From Hydra vulgaris (lineage: Eukaryota > Cnidaria > Hydrozoa > Anthoathecata > Hydridae), in NCBI RefSeq assembly GCF_038396675.1, contig NC_088921.1, positions 44,230,001-44,294,000 on the forward strand: a stretch of 64,000 bases of DNA. Reading direction: 5' to 3'. The notes under the pieces were generated by a model. That model saw only the letters and a program-made list of their open reading frames with translations, was not told the origin of the DNA and did no database searches. Each line of letters begins with the position of its first letter. Position 1 is the first letter of the stretch. The position numbers were made by a program, and so were the translations under genes. Shown in pieces: positions 53,119-64,000 of this stretch.

Positions 53119-54235
53119 ATGGGCAGAAAAGCTGTTTCAGACAAGGTATGATGGCAAATTGTAGGTCTGCTAAAAGATAAAACAAAAAGCTAACGAGAAA
53201 TAGCTTGAATGGGCAATGTTTCGCTTGAATGTGTACAAACAACGTTGAAAAACCATGAGCTACATAATGATGTCAAAGATTTACCAAGGCTTGGTAGGCC
53301 TTTAAAGCCTACTTTAAGAGACCAAAGTTATTGTAAGAATAGACAAGACCCTAAAATTTCTTACTGCGAACTTGCTAAAGGGTTCGCAAATACGCCTGGT
53401 AACATTAGTGTTAGTAGATGGACTAAAGAAGATGCCTAAATAACAAAGGCTTAGATTGCTATGTCGCAGCTCGAAAACCACTTTTGTGTGTCTCAGATCG
53501 CCTAAAAAGATTAAAGTGGTGTAGAGAAAGACTTCACTGGTCTGTAGAAGATTAAGCCAAAGTTATTTTCAGTGACGAATCCAACATTGAGGTGATAAAT
53601 TGCAAGTCAAGATTATTCATGAAGAGACTGGCTGGTAAAAAGTTCAAAGAGTGTTTTTGTGTACCAAGGATACAAGGCGGAGGAGGATCAGTTGAAATAT
53701 GGGGATGCTTCTCTCATAAAGGAACAGGGTCATACAACATTTATAAGAGCAGAATTAACCAATACAACTAAAAGAGATCCTCGAAAGTAAGCTTTTGCCA
53801 ACAGGCAGGTCTTCTTATGAAAGACGATAATAATGGATTTTTCAGTACAATGGCGCTACGGCTCACACTGCAATCTCGGTTAAAGAGTAGCTTGATTACG
53901 GTCATGACTTGGCCAGCTCGTTCTCTATATCTTAATCAATGTGCGGCCGTGGCGCAGTGGTTAGAGCACTTGCTGTATAAGCAGGAGATCGAGGTTCGAA
54001 ACGAGCTCTGGACATATTTTCGCGTCACGGTAAGGAAGGAGGCGTGAACTTCCTGGTTAAATGCACTTCCGCGGTGCTCTGTGACAAGACCGTTAGAACT
54101 TCTGGGGGCACCTAAAATAAAAAAATAAAAAATCTCATCGAGAACATTTGGGCTTGGATAGTCAAGAGATTGGTCAAAGAGAGTATAGCCAGTGTTGCGC
54201 AATTATAGTAGGCGTTGAAAAAGCTTTGGAAAGAA
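53119..54235 (+). pseudogene. Tc1-family transposase fossil, split by a SINE
   Basis: ATG 53119: MGRKAVSDK then, across stops, NVSLECVQTTLKNHELHNDV and LPRLGRPLKPTLRD (HTH and GRPR-like motif), GNISVSRWT, a DRLKRLKWCRERLHW piece in another frame, KVIFSDESNIEV (first Asp), RIQGGGGSVEIWGCFSHKG, then WIFQYNGATAHTAIS where the usual QQDNA has lost its Asp, and MTWPARSLYLNQ. The SINE interrupts here. Reading resumes NLIENIWAWIVKRLVKE (third acidic residue, Glu) and ends ALKKLWKEFPRE. Many stops and frameshifts. TIRs are not identified. Confidence 0.82.
53942..54131 (+). mobile_element. tRNA-derived SINE inserted in the Tc1 transposase
   Basis: It begins TGCGGCCGTGGCGCAGTGGT (A box), with GAGGTTCGAAAC (B box) at about 53991-54002. 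A non-tRNA body follows (GGCGTGAACTTCCTGG, CTTCCGCGGTGCTC) and an AAAATAAAAAAATAAAAAAT tail. It splits the SPDLNP-IENIW motif of the Tc1 exactly between Asn and Ile-Glu-Asn. GC-richer than its surroundings. Confidence 0.85.
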
Positions 54236-54495
<260 letters not shown>

Positions 54496-54711
54496 TATGT
54501 AAATACATATATGATTCAGCGTTATGACGAAATTGGGAATTCGTCAAAATATTTCCTAATCTCACCACTCCCTCCTCCCCCACCCCCTCCCAACCCCGCC
54601 GAGATTAAAATGTGTTACTGGGGTCTTTACTTGTTTTATTTCCTTGTCTAGTCAAAATAAAAAATACTGTAACATTTATCTAAGATGAATATGAAATCAA
54701 CACAAAATTAA

Positions 54712-55559
<848 letters not shown>

Positions 55560-56882
55560 AATATTTGTCGTTTAAAAGTATTACAATAACCAATTATATT
55601 TTACAATTTTTACATTAGTAACGACAGGACTTCTAGAAGATCATGTGAATCTTGTCATGAAGCCCTTTACAATATATGGTTAATTTTTGATAAAAATACA
55701 ATGTCTTAAGTGAAATAATAATAATAATACAACTTTATGCAAAAACATGTAAAAACCAAGATAAAATTTTAAAAAGCCAAGATTAAAAAATAAATAAAAT
55801 ATACAAAATAGAACAGCAACGAATAAACAAACAAACAAAACAAAAAAACAATTAAAAGTAAATCAAAATATTTTCAATTAAAAATATAATTCTTTTAAGT
55901 TTTTGTTTGAATGAGGCAAAAGTCAGTTGGGTAGAAAAATCAAAATTTGGTAAGACTGTTTTGTTCCAGAGATAAGGACCTCGATAAGAAACAAAAAACT
56001 GGTCTTTGCTTTTATGGCAAAAAGGGGCAATAAGATTGTTATTAATTCGAAGATTATATTTGTTTTTAGGCTTCATACAATAAAGATTTTGTAATACGTT
56101 TGGCAACAAATTTTCTCTACATTTAAACATGAAACATAAAATGTTAAAGACATTTTGTTGATATACATTTAAAATATTCATTTCTTTAAAAAGTTGTTTC
56201 GTATGAAAAAACCGATTTTTAAAATTTATTGCGCGAGCTGCGTGTTTCTGATGAAGGTAAAGAGATTTTAGTTTTGTTCTATGAGTGCTTCCCCATATAA
56301 TATTCGCGTAGTTTATATGACAATGTATAAATGAATAATATAATTGTGTTAACTGGTGTTTACATAATACATTTCTTGCTTTATAGAGAATTCCAATGCA
56401 TTTAGCGATTTTATTGGAGGTATTATCAATATGATTTCTCCAAGATAGATTCTCATCAATATATACTCCAAGAAACTTAGTAACTTTTTCTCTTTTTATT
56501 GTTATATTATCAATTAAAAGGTCTGGCATGATATGAGGCAGTTTCTGTTTTTTTGAAGGTGGATAAAAAAGTGTCCATTTAGTTTTTTCTATATTTAGAG
56601 ACAATCTATTTTGTTTAAACCAAACAGACTTTTTTTAATTCATTTGTCATATTAGTAAAAAGCATATTAATATCTTTATGAGACAAAAACAAGTTAGTGT
56701 CATCTGCAAAATTTATTGTTGTTAAGTTTGATGATTTATGAAGATCATTTATGTATATTAAAAAAATAAGTGGACCAAGTATGGATCCTTGTGGAACACC
56801 ACATGTTATATTCATTAATAGATGAGATATAGAATCTTTATTGTAAACAAACTGTTTACGGTTAGTAAGATAACTTTCAAAC

Positions 56883-56887
<5 letters not shown>
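55560..56887 (-). mobile_element. LINE 3' half, 5' end cut at a TA array
   Basis: Same family as at 50.2-52.2 kb: similar RT and C-terminal block, and a 3' UTR with a GATCATGTGAATCTTGTCA segment. Only RT blocks from about KWFESYL onward remain. The TA array at 56888 occupies the break. Confidence 0.8.
55852..56887 (-). pseudogene. LINE reverse transcriptase C-terminal half
   Basis: Minus strand: KWFESYLTNRKQFVYN, MNITCGVPQGSILGPLIFLI-YINDLHKSS, INFADDTNLFLSHKD (catalytic Asp pair intact), a frameshift near 56610, then SLNIEKTKWTLFYPPSKK (thumb), TKFLGVYIDENLSWRNHID, LTQLYYSFIHCHINYANIIW-GSTHRT, HQKHAARAINFKNRFFHT and YRGPYLWNKTVLPNFD, ending near IENILIYF. The 250-codon C-terminal frame is open, better preserved than its relative at 50.4 kb. 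The endonuclease and the first RT blocks are missing. Confidence 0.88.

Positions 56888-56938
<51 letters not shown>
56888..56938. repeat. (TA)n microsatellite
   Basis: About 25 TA units at the LINE break point. Confidence 0.95.
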
Positions 56939-56940
<2 letters not shown>

Positions 56941-59900
56941 AGCCAACATTGACAGACGGGTACCGTGTGGTTTTTGTCTGAGCTTACGGGAACGGGATTT
57001 TAACGGGAAAGTGTTTTGGTTTCCGGACGGGCCATTCATACCATTCATTTGGTAAAAAAATCAAGCTTGAAAAAAATTTGCTTGATTGGGTTTTATCTGG
57101 TTATTGATCTGGTTGTTATCAGGGCCAAAGAATCTGGGGATTTTACAGATTTACCTTTAGGTTCCCAAAAGGTTTAAACTGATAATAAAAAAAATCATCA
57201 CAAAGCTTACTCGATGGTTGCCATTTATAACTCGTATTGTGCGTCAAATAAATTTCAAAATTTTAAGTTTTATGCATTATTTTTTTGTATACATTATATT
57301 TACATTGTAATTAAAGACAAATTTTTTTTTCGATGTAATTTTTCGCTGAAACTCCATTAAAAAGACGTTTTAAAATTTCATTTATTACCATTATAAAAGA
57401 ATTTTTTTTATATTTTTTCGAAATAAATTTACAAAGTTTAACATACGTTCCAGTAACTATTAAACATGAAGTAACTATTCCATTGAGACACTGTTTGCAT
57501 TTTTAAAATGATCAAAACATAAAGTTTTGTTTCTGCTAGTGATAGTCAAAACTTCTTTGAGTTTAATCAAAACTTTGGTTTAGTCAGAAACATTTAAAAA
57601 GAGCAAACAGGGGAATGTTGTGATGGATAGATTATATTTTGGGAATTTGAAGCTTTGATATCGTTTTTACAGATCCACTCTTTTTCATTGATTTTTCTAT
57701 ATTTTATGCAAGCAAAATGACTGATGTTAACTAAGTTTACCCACTGTGAGATATAAATATTAAGTGTTTACATATAAATGCAATAAATGGCTTTATTGTT
57801 ATGCGTCTACCTCATTTTTTAATCATTGATATTTTTTGACTTTGATTTAAAATTGTTTGCTTGTAATATTAAAAATAATATCATAATATACATAATATTA
57901 TTATGTATAAGTTATATATTATTTATATATAAGTTATTTATTAATTATATATTCTTATAAATAATATAATTAATATATTATATGTAATATATTATATATA
58001 ATATAATATATATAAATTATATATTAATTTATATATAAGTTATTATTATTAATAACTTATACTTACAATACTTATACTTAATATTAAATACTTGTATTAC
58101 TTAATTACTAAAACTAATATTAAATACTTATGTTACTTAATAGTAAATACTTAAATTACTTGACTTATGTTTAAAATACTGATAAAAATTTTATTGATAT
58201 GAACTTTTGTATTCAAACTTTAATTATAAAACTTTACCTTGATAACTTTAACATAAATAATGATAACAAAAAAAAGTTATTATATAGATCATGACCATAT
58301 GCTTATTTATTATAGCTGAGTTTTAGTAAGTTGAACACTGTTTTTGTTTCCCATAACTTAATTCTAAAATGTTGGGATAAAAGTATTAAGTTCCAGGTCA
58401 TAGGTCTTATATGATATGTATCTTATGTATATCTTGTATTTTGCAGCATGTTTAAGAATATTTCTGCTTGGTGCACTCTGACTCTTAACAATATTTGCAT
58501 ACTGATATGAGTAAAAGTGACTTTAAGAACCAGAATGTATTTCTGAAAAATAATAGTAATTACAGGTCAGTAAATATAATTATAATAATAATGGTAATAA
58601 TTTTTATTTATTAGAATTATTAGTGAGTGACTTTTGTATGATAGAATTGCATGAACTTTGGAGGACAAATATAATTATCAAAGTAGATATTACCTTTGTT
58701 TATTACCACGATTAGAGTAATGTAAGAAAATGTTATTTTTATCTAAAGAATATTCCGCAAAAGTCAATATTTTCTTAAGTATTAAATATTATAAAAAACA
58801 CTTATTGAAAAAATTTAAAAAAATTATTAAAAAAATAAGTATTCAAGTATAAAAAACACATGCATTATGATAAAGTATATTGCTAGGCCTAGCACTCGCA
58901 ATTTTGGGCGACCCAAATTGGATTTTTAGAGATTTGTTTAAAATAGTGGTGCCCAAAAACCTAATTCTATTTTTTATTATCTACATAATTTTTGATAGAG
59001 TTCAAAGTTCTTCCAGAAGATGATTTTATCTATGAAAATATTGAGTATGAAATTAACTTGCTGTTATCATATGTGATGCACCAGCTAGAGCATTTGTTAA
59101 GTGTATTAGGGGCACAATGGTTATAACTGATGTAGCGTTGTGTTAAGAAAGGAGAGTGGTGTGGCAAGATAATACTCCCACATATTTTATTAATTTTAAG
59201 CGCTGATTCAGATTTTTGTCATCAAAAGCATTCTAAACATCTTATTGGTGTGTTAAATAAAATTAAATTTTGACGTGGTGACAAAATTTAGTTCCATTAA
59301 ACACACGTAAGTCCTTGAGACTTAATGCATTTAGTATGCTTAGGAACATGCAAAGACTCATCAACTTATGGTTAAACGGCCCAAATGTTATAAATTGTCT
59401 CAGATTAGAGTCAATACTTTATCTGGCGGATTGTTCCAGATATGTCGTTTCATTCCAAGAAAATTCTCTAGAAAACCAAGGTCTTAGATATTAAAAAATG
59501 GAAAGCAACTGAACTTAGGCTTTTTTTAGTATACACTGGGCCTGTTGTTTAAAAGGGATGATTTAGCCAAAAATCTATTCAAACTTATTAGTACTTTCAA
59601 TTGCAGTTCTATTTTTATAATGTTTTATTTTGTTGAAAAAATATGTTGATTTTGCTTGTCAGTTACTAACTTATTTTGTGCAGTTATTTGGTGAACTTGC
59701 GGTAAGGATCAACTAGTTTACAATGTCCATTCTTTAATACATATAGGAAATGATACAGTTAAATTTTAAGTACTTGATAAATAATGTCCCTCGTTCAAAT
59801 ACAAAACTTTTTCAGATCAATTTAAAAAGCTTGTTCAAAGAACAAAGGGTTGCTCAAATAAACACGTACAAGTATATAAACAAATGTTATAAATTAGAAA

Positions 59901-60098
59901 TGCAGGTATGCTGTAATTAAATTAATAATTACTTAAGACTGGTTAACCTAACAAGTTCTAATTATATACCATTCAATAGAGAATCAATTAATTAAGACAT
60001 TTAATACGCTTTTAATTGTATTAATTAGTTGGTTTCAAAGATAATTGTGAAAAGAAAAAAAAAATTTCACACAAAGTAGTGATATTTATGCAACCCAT
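56939..60098. other. Longest gene-free stretch; motif cluster and AT palindromes
   Basis: 56939-57050 holds ACGGG/CGGGA motifs (GACGGGTACCGTGTGG, GAACGGGATTTTAACGGGAA), again right beside a TA array. 57880-58070 is almost pure A/T with short palindromes (TAATATATTATATGTAATAT). 58050-58190 has loose repeats of TTAAATACTTATGTTACTTA. No gene is recognisable in 58.2-60.1 kb. Confidence 0.5.
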
Positions 60099-61437
<1,339 letters not shown>

Positions 61438-61937
61438 TCCAAACTTTTGTATGTTTATGCTTATATCGAAAAAGAATGTTTTGCAAAGAATTGGGGTGAT
61501 TAGAGCTTGGGAACCAAAAAACCCTAATTTTTGGGCCCACCCAGCCCTTAACGTGGGAGCAACAAGTTTATAAAATATTTTCGTTATTATTTTTATCTAA
61601 ATTTATATTCATCAACAAATTTCAATTTTCATGCAATAATCTCTTAGTGTTCAGTTTTTATGACCCTGCAATGTTTACAGCCCCCTCAAATTGAGGGGGT
61701 TAAAACTTTATATGTTCATAGTTTTTGAAAGATAAGAGATTATTGCATAAAATTTGAAATTCGTTGATGAATATAAATTTAGATAAAAATAGTAAAGAAA
61801 ATATTTTATAAACTCATTGCTCCCACGTTAAGGGCTGGGTAGGCCCAAAAATTAGGGTTTTTGGTTCCCAAGCTCTAATCACCCCAATTCTTTGCAAAAC
61901 ATTGTTTTTTGATATAAGCATAAACAAACAAAAGTTT

Positions 61938-61940
<3 letters not shown>
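61438..61940. repeat. Palindrome with ~208-bp arms
   Basis: The left arm (61438-61646, begins TCCAAACTTTTGTATGTTTA) and the right arm (61733-61940) are near-perfect reverse complements. The 86-bp spacer has its own hairpin, CCCCCTCAA-ATTGAGGGGG. A diverged relative of arm plus spacer lies at 35300-35600 (GCAAACTCCAAACTT, CAACCCCCTCATTTTGAGG). The right arm ends exactly at a TA array. Open frames over it are shadows. Confidence 0.9.
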
Positions 61941-62010
<70 letters not shown>

Positions 62011-62020
62011 TATATATAGA
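61941..62020. repeat. (TA)n microsatellite
   Basis: About 35 TA units directly at the end of the palindrome. Confidence 0.95.
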
Positions 62021-62139
62021 ACCCTTAGATGTTGTCCGAAAGTTTTTTCCATATTTTGTTGACAAAAAGTAAAAATTAAAATTCAAGACCGGAATTTTTT
62101 TTTTTTAATAATGATAGACTGCCTGCCCCAACCAAACCC

Positions 62140-62332
62140 TCAGTCGATGTAGCAGCACTCCCTTGCGGGTCAGGCTATTTGTCAGTTGATGTAGCAGCAC
62201 TCCCTTACGAGTCAGGCTATTTGTCAGTCAATGTAGCAGCACTCCCTTGCGAGTCAGGCTATTTGTCAGTCGATGTAGCAGCACTCCCTTGCGAGTCAGG
62301 CTATAAGATAGTCGATGTACCAACACTCCGCG
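62140..62332 (+). repeat. 42-bp minisatellite, 4.6 units, in-frame
   Basis: Units start at 62140, 62182, 62224 and 62266 (TCAGTCGATGTAGCAGCACT...), with a diverged partial unit from 62308. 42 is a multiple of three, and one frame stays open across all units, reading SVDVAALPCGSGYL-type 14-residue repeats, and upstream from about 62090 to a UGA at 62333. There is no in-frame ATG. Probably a subterminal repeat of a transposon rather than a gene. Confidence 0.85.
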
Positions 62333-62339
62333 CATGATT

Positions 62340-62480
62340 TACAGTAAAAAAAATAAAAATAAAAACATTTTAATAAAAAAAATAAAAATATAAACATTTT
62401 ATTAAAAAAAATAAAAATAAAAACATTGTTTATATTGTTAAAAACATTCACAATGTTTTAAAAACATTCAGAGTGTTTTT
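62340..62480. repeat. A-rich tandem repeat, ~31-bp unit
   Basis: AAAAAAAATAAAAATAAAAA then CATTTT.. three times, followed by AAAACATTC units. Confidence 0.7.
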
Positions 62481-62561
62481 AAAAACATTCCGGTCAATTA
62501 AATTTGCGTTTTTGTGGTTTTTTTATATAACAATTAATTTGTAATTAAATTAATGGTTTTT

Positions 62562-62595
62562 ACTTTCGTCCAACACGGAAATGTTGGACGAAAGT
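62562..62595. repeat. 14-bp perfect hairpin
   Basis: ACTTTCGTCCAACA - CGGAAA - TGTTGGACGAAAGT. Confidence 0.85.
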
Positions 62596-62678
62596 TAAAA
62601 GTAATTAAAAGTGACGTATATGTTGGCGTAAGAATCACTTTTTTCTTTCCGCTCTTCCCAAAGCCAACAAACTATAGA

Positions 62679-62680
<2 letters not shown>

Positions 62681-62756
<76 letters not shown>
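62681..62756. repeat. (TA)n microsatellite
   Basis: About 37 TA units, then ACATACATACATACA, leading to the Tc1 end. Confidence 0.95.
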
Positions 62757-62760
<4 letters not shown>

Positions 62761-62768
62761 CATACATA

Positions 62769-64000
62769 CAGTATTGGCCATTAATAACATTCCATCATGT
62801 TATTGTAGTATGGATATAAGTTTGAAATTACATATTGAAAATTAAAAGAGATTTTTCTTCAATTTTTTTTTATTCAAATAAATCAAATAATTACTATATA
62901 AATTTATTATAAAGTAATAATAAATTAAAAAAATTAAAAACTGAAATATTGAAATAAAAACAAGTGTTCATATGTATCACAAAAAAAAACAAACAAACCA
63001 CATCAACAAAATTAACTAACTATAAGAACAAAAAAAAATTATAATACATAAAAAATGAAAAAAAAAAAAAATTAATATTTTGTTGACAATCCTTTAGCTT
63101 TTAAGCATTCATTGATCCGTTTTGGCATGGAATTCACTAAATTCTTAGTAATATCTTTTGGAACATTATTTAGTAATTTTGTTACTTCTTCTTTCAGCTG
63201 GTCCAGATCTTTTATTTTAATTTTACCAAGATTGTGGTCTAACCAAGATCACAAATTCTCTATGCAATTGAGATCTGGACTATTGGCAAGCCAAGACATG
63301 ACTTTAATGTTGTTTTCTTCAAACCATTGCTTGCAAATCTTAGCAGAATGACATGGAGCGTTATCTTGTTGGAAGATAATTCCTGTGTCTTTTCAGAAAA
63401 TGTCAATAGAAGGCATCAAATAATTATCCAATATGCTAAATATCTTTGAGAATCAAGCCTGCCATCAAATAGTTTGAAGCAACTGACACCTTCATAGTTC
63501 ATGCAGGCCCAGATGCCTATACTGCCACTACCTTGTTTTTTTCTATACATAGAACAATCTGGGCGCATTCTTTCATGTGACATTCTTCTCAGCATTACTC
63601 GGTTTTTTTCTTGAATCAACCTCAATGTTCATTTCATTGCTGAAAAGAACATTGTGCCACATGCTCTTAGACCAAATTTTATGAGCTAAGCACCAGTTTT
63701 TCCTTGCTTTCTGATGTTTTTTGATAGACGGGGTTTTTTGCAAGAAGCTTGCCACATGTAATTATGTTTTTGTAGTACTCTTCTAATTGTTCGAGCACTA
63801 GCAACAACACCAGAAGCTTCCGGCCATTTTCGACTGAGATCAGCAGATGATAACTTTCTATTTTTTTTCACTATGCGAATAAGTAAACGTTCATTTCTTT
63901 CATTTGAAACGCTGGGTCTTCCAGGATGCGGAATATTTTCAAATGTATTGTAATTATGATATTGTTTGATTATTCTGCTAACAGTTGGATGTGTTGTGTT
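62769..64000 (-). mobile_element. Tc1-like transposon running off the window
   Basis: The left end CAGTATTGGCCATTAATAAC follows TA. The transposase reads on the minus strand to the window edge, so the right TIR is not seen. Confidence 0.75.
63072..64000 (-). pseudogene. Tc1-family transposase, broken, N-terminus outside the window
   Basis: From the window edge inward: HPTVSRIIKQYHNYN (HTH), PHPGRPSVSNERNERLLI (GRPR-like motif), RKLSSADLSRKWPE, RTIRRVLQKHNYMW, then in another frame NVLFSNEMNIEV, where the usual SDE is SNE (first catalytic Asp lost). Next SGSIGIWACMNYEGV, FQQDNAPCHSAKIC (second Asp kept), LANSPDLNCIENL-stop-SWLD (third residue Glu kept; Trp to stop), and the family C-terminus MPKRINECLKAKGLSTKY ending at 63072. 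At least two frameshifts. Confidence 0.87.

Noticed and set aside
53936..54202. Plus and minus frames across the SINE
   Set aside because: They cross a SINE and two Tc1 pieces. No coherent protein.
62140..62332. CRISPR-like array (42-bp repeat)
   Set aside because: No spacers. A plain minisatellite.

Overview
The window looks like a stretch of a very AT-rich cnidarian genome, most likely Hydra or a close relative. The reasons are codon and intron style, long (TA)n arrays every few kilobases, CR1/L2-like LINEs, Tc1, mariner, pogo, hAT and THAP/YqaJ transposons, and a metazoan SEA-domain gene. The species is an inference, as no search was possible. Nothing in the window is bacterial. Superfamily names come from recognised motifs, and the less certain ones are marked. 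|| Layout. 1-4.8 kb: the tail of one LINE, then a nearly complete LINE with ORF1 and endonuclease-RT ORF2, each broken by a UGA stop and ending in a (TA)n array. 4.8-19.4 kb: mostly non-coding, with perfect hairpins, a small MITE, a 1.5 kb element with long inverted arms (8.83-10.33 kb), a 46-bp tandem repeat beside a 31-bp hairpin, and LINE fragments. 19.5-21.4 kb: the best host-gene candidate, a mucin-like membrane protein (signal peptide, Ser/Thr-rich stalk, SEA domain with a GSVLV cleavage motif, transmembrane helix, two more cytoplasmic-tail exons). 22.4-25.1 kb: LINE fragments and a dead Tc1. 25.8-26.3 kb: about 110 GAA triplets. 26.77-31.2 kb: a pogo/Tigger element with a mariner inserted cleanly in it. 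31.25-32.2 kb: a minus-strand LINE RT fragment. || 32.31-41.29 kb: a roughly 9 kb transposon with related inverted ends and two convergent multi-exon genes. The plus-strand gene encodes SWIM finger, YqaJ nuclease and PHD finger. The minus-strand gene encodes a THAP-DDE transposase. It resembles the ISL2EU type. A hAT element (37.3-40.0 kb) sits in the transposase gene, and a 1.7 kb non-autonomous element lies directly after the YqaJ-PHD stop codon. 41.9-46.0 kb: a transposase-like fragment followed by an eight-exon DUF4806-type gene whose end falls in the next transposon (46.01-48.96 kb, Sola-like at best). 50.2-52.2 and 55.5-56.9 kb: two related minus-strand LINEs. 53.1-54.2 kb: a Tc1 fossil split by a tRNA-derived SINE. 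54.7-55.4 and 60.2-60.9 kb: two copies of an unnamed 0.7 kb repeat. 61.4-61.9 kb: a palindrome with ~208-bp arms. 62.1-62.3 kb: a 42-bp minisatellite. 62.8-64.0 kb: a further Tc1 running off the window. || Interplay. Nearly all coding sequence is transposon-derived and decayed, and the nesting gives a relative order of insertions. The SEA gene is the only model that is intact across all exons visible here. The DUF4806 gene has good splice phasing but carries a stop, a failed acceptor and a replaced 3' end.
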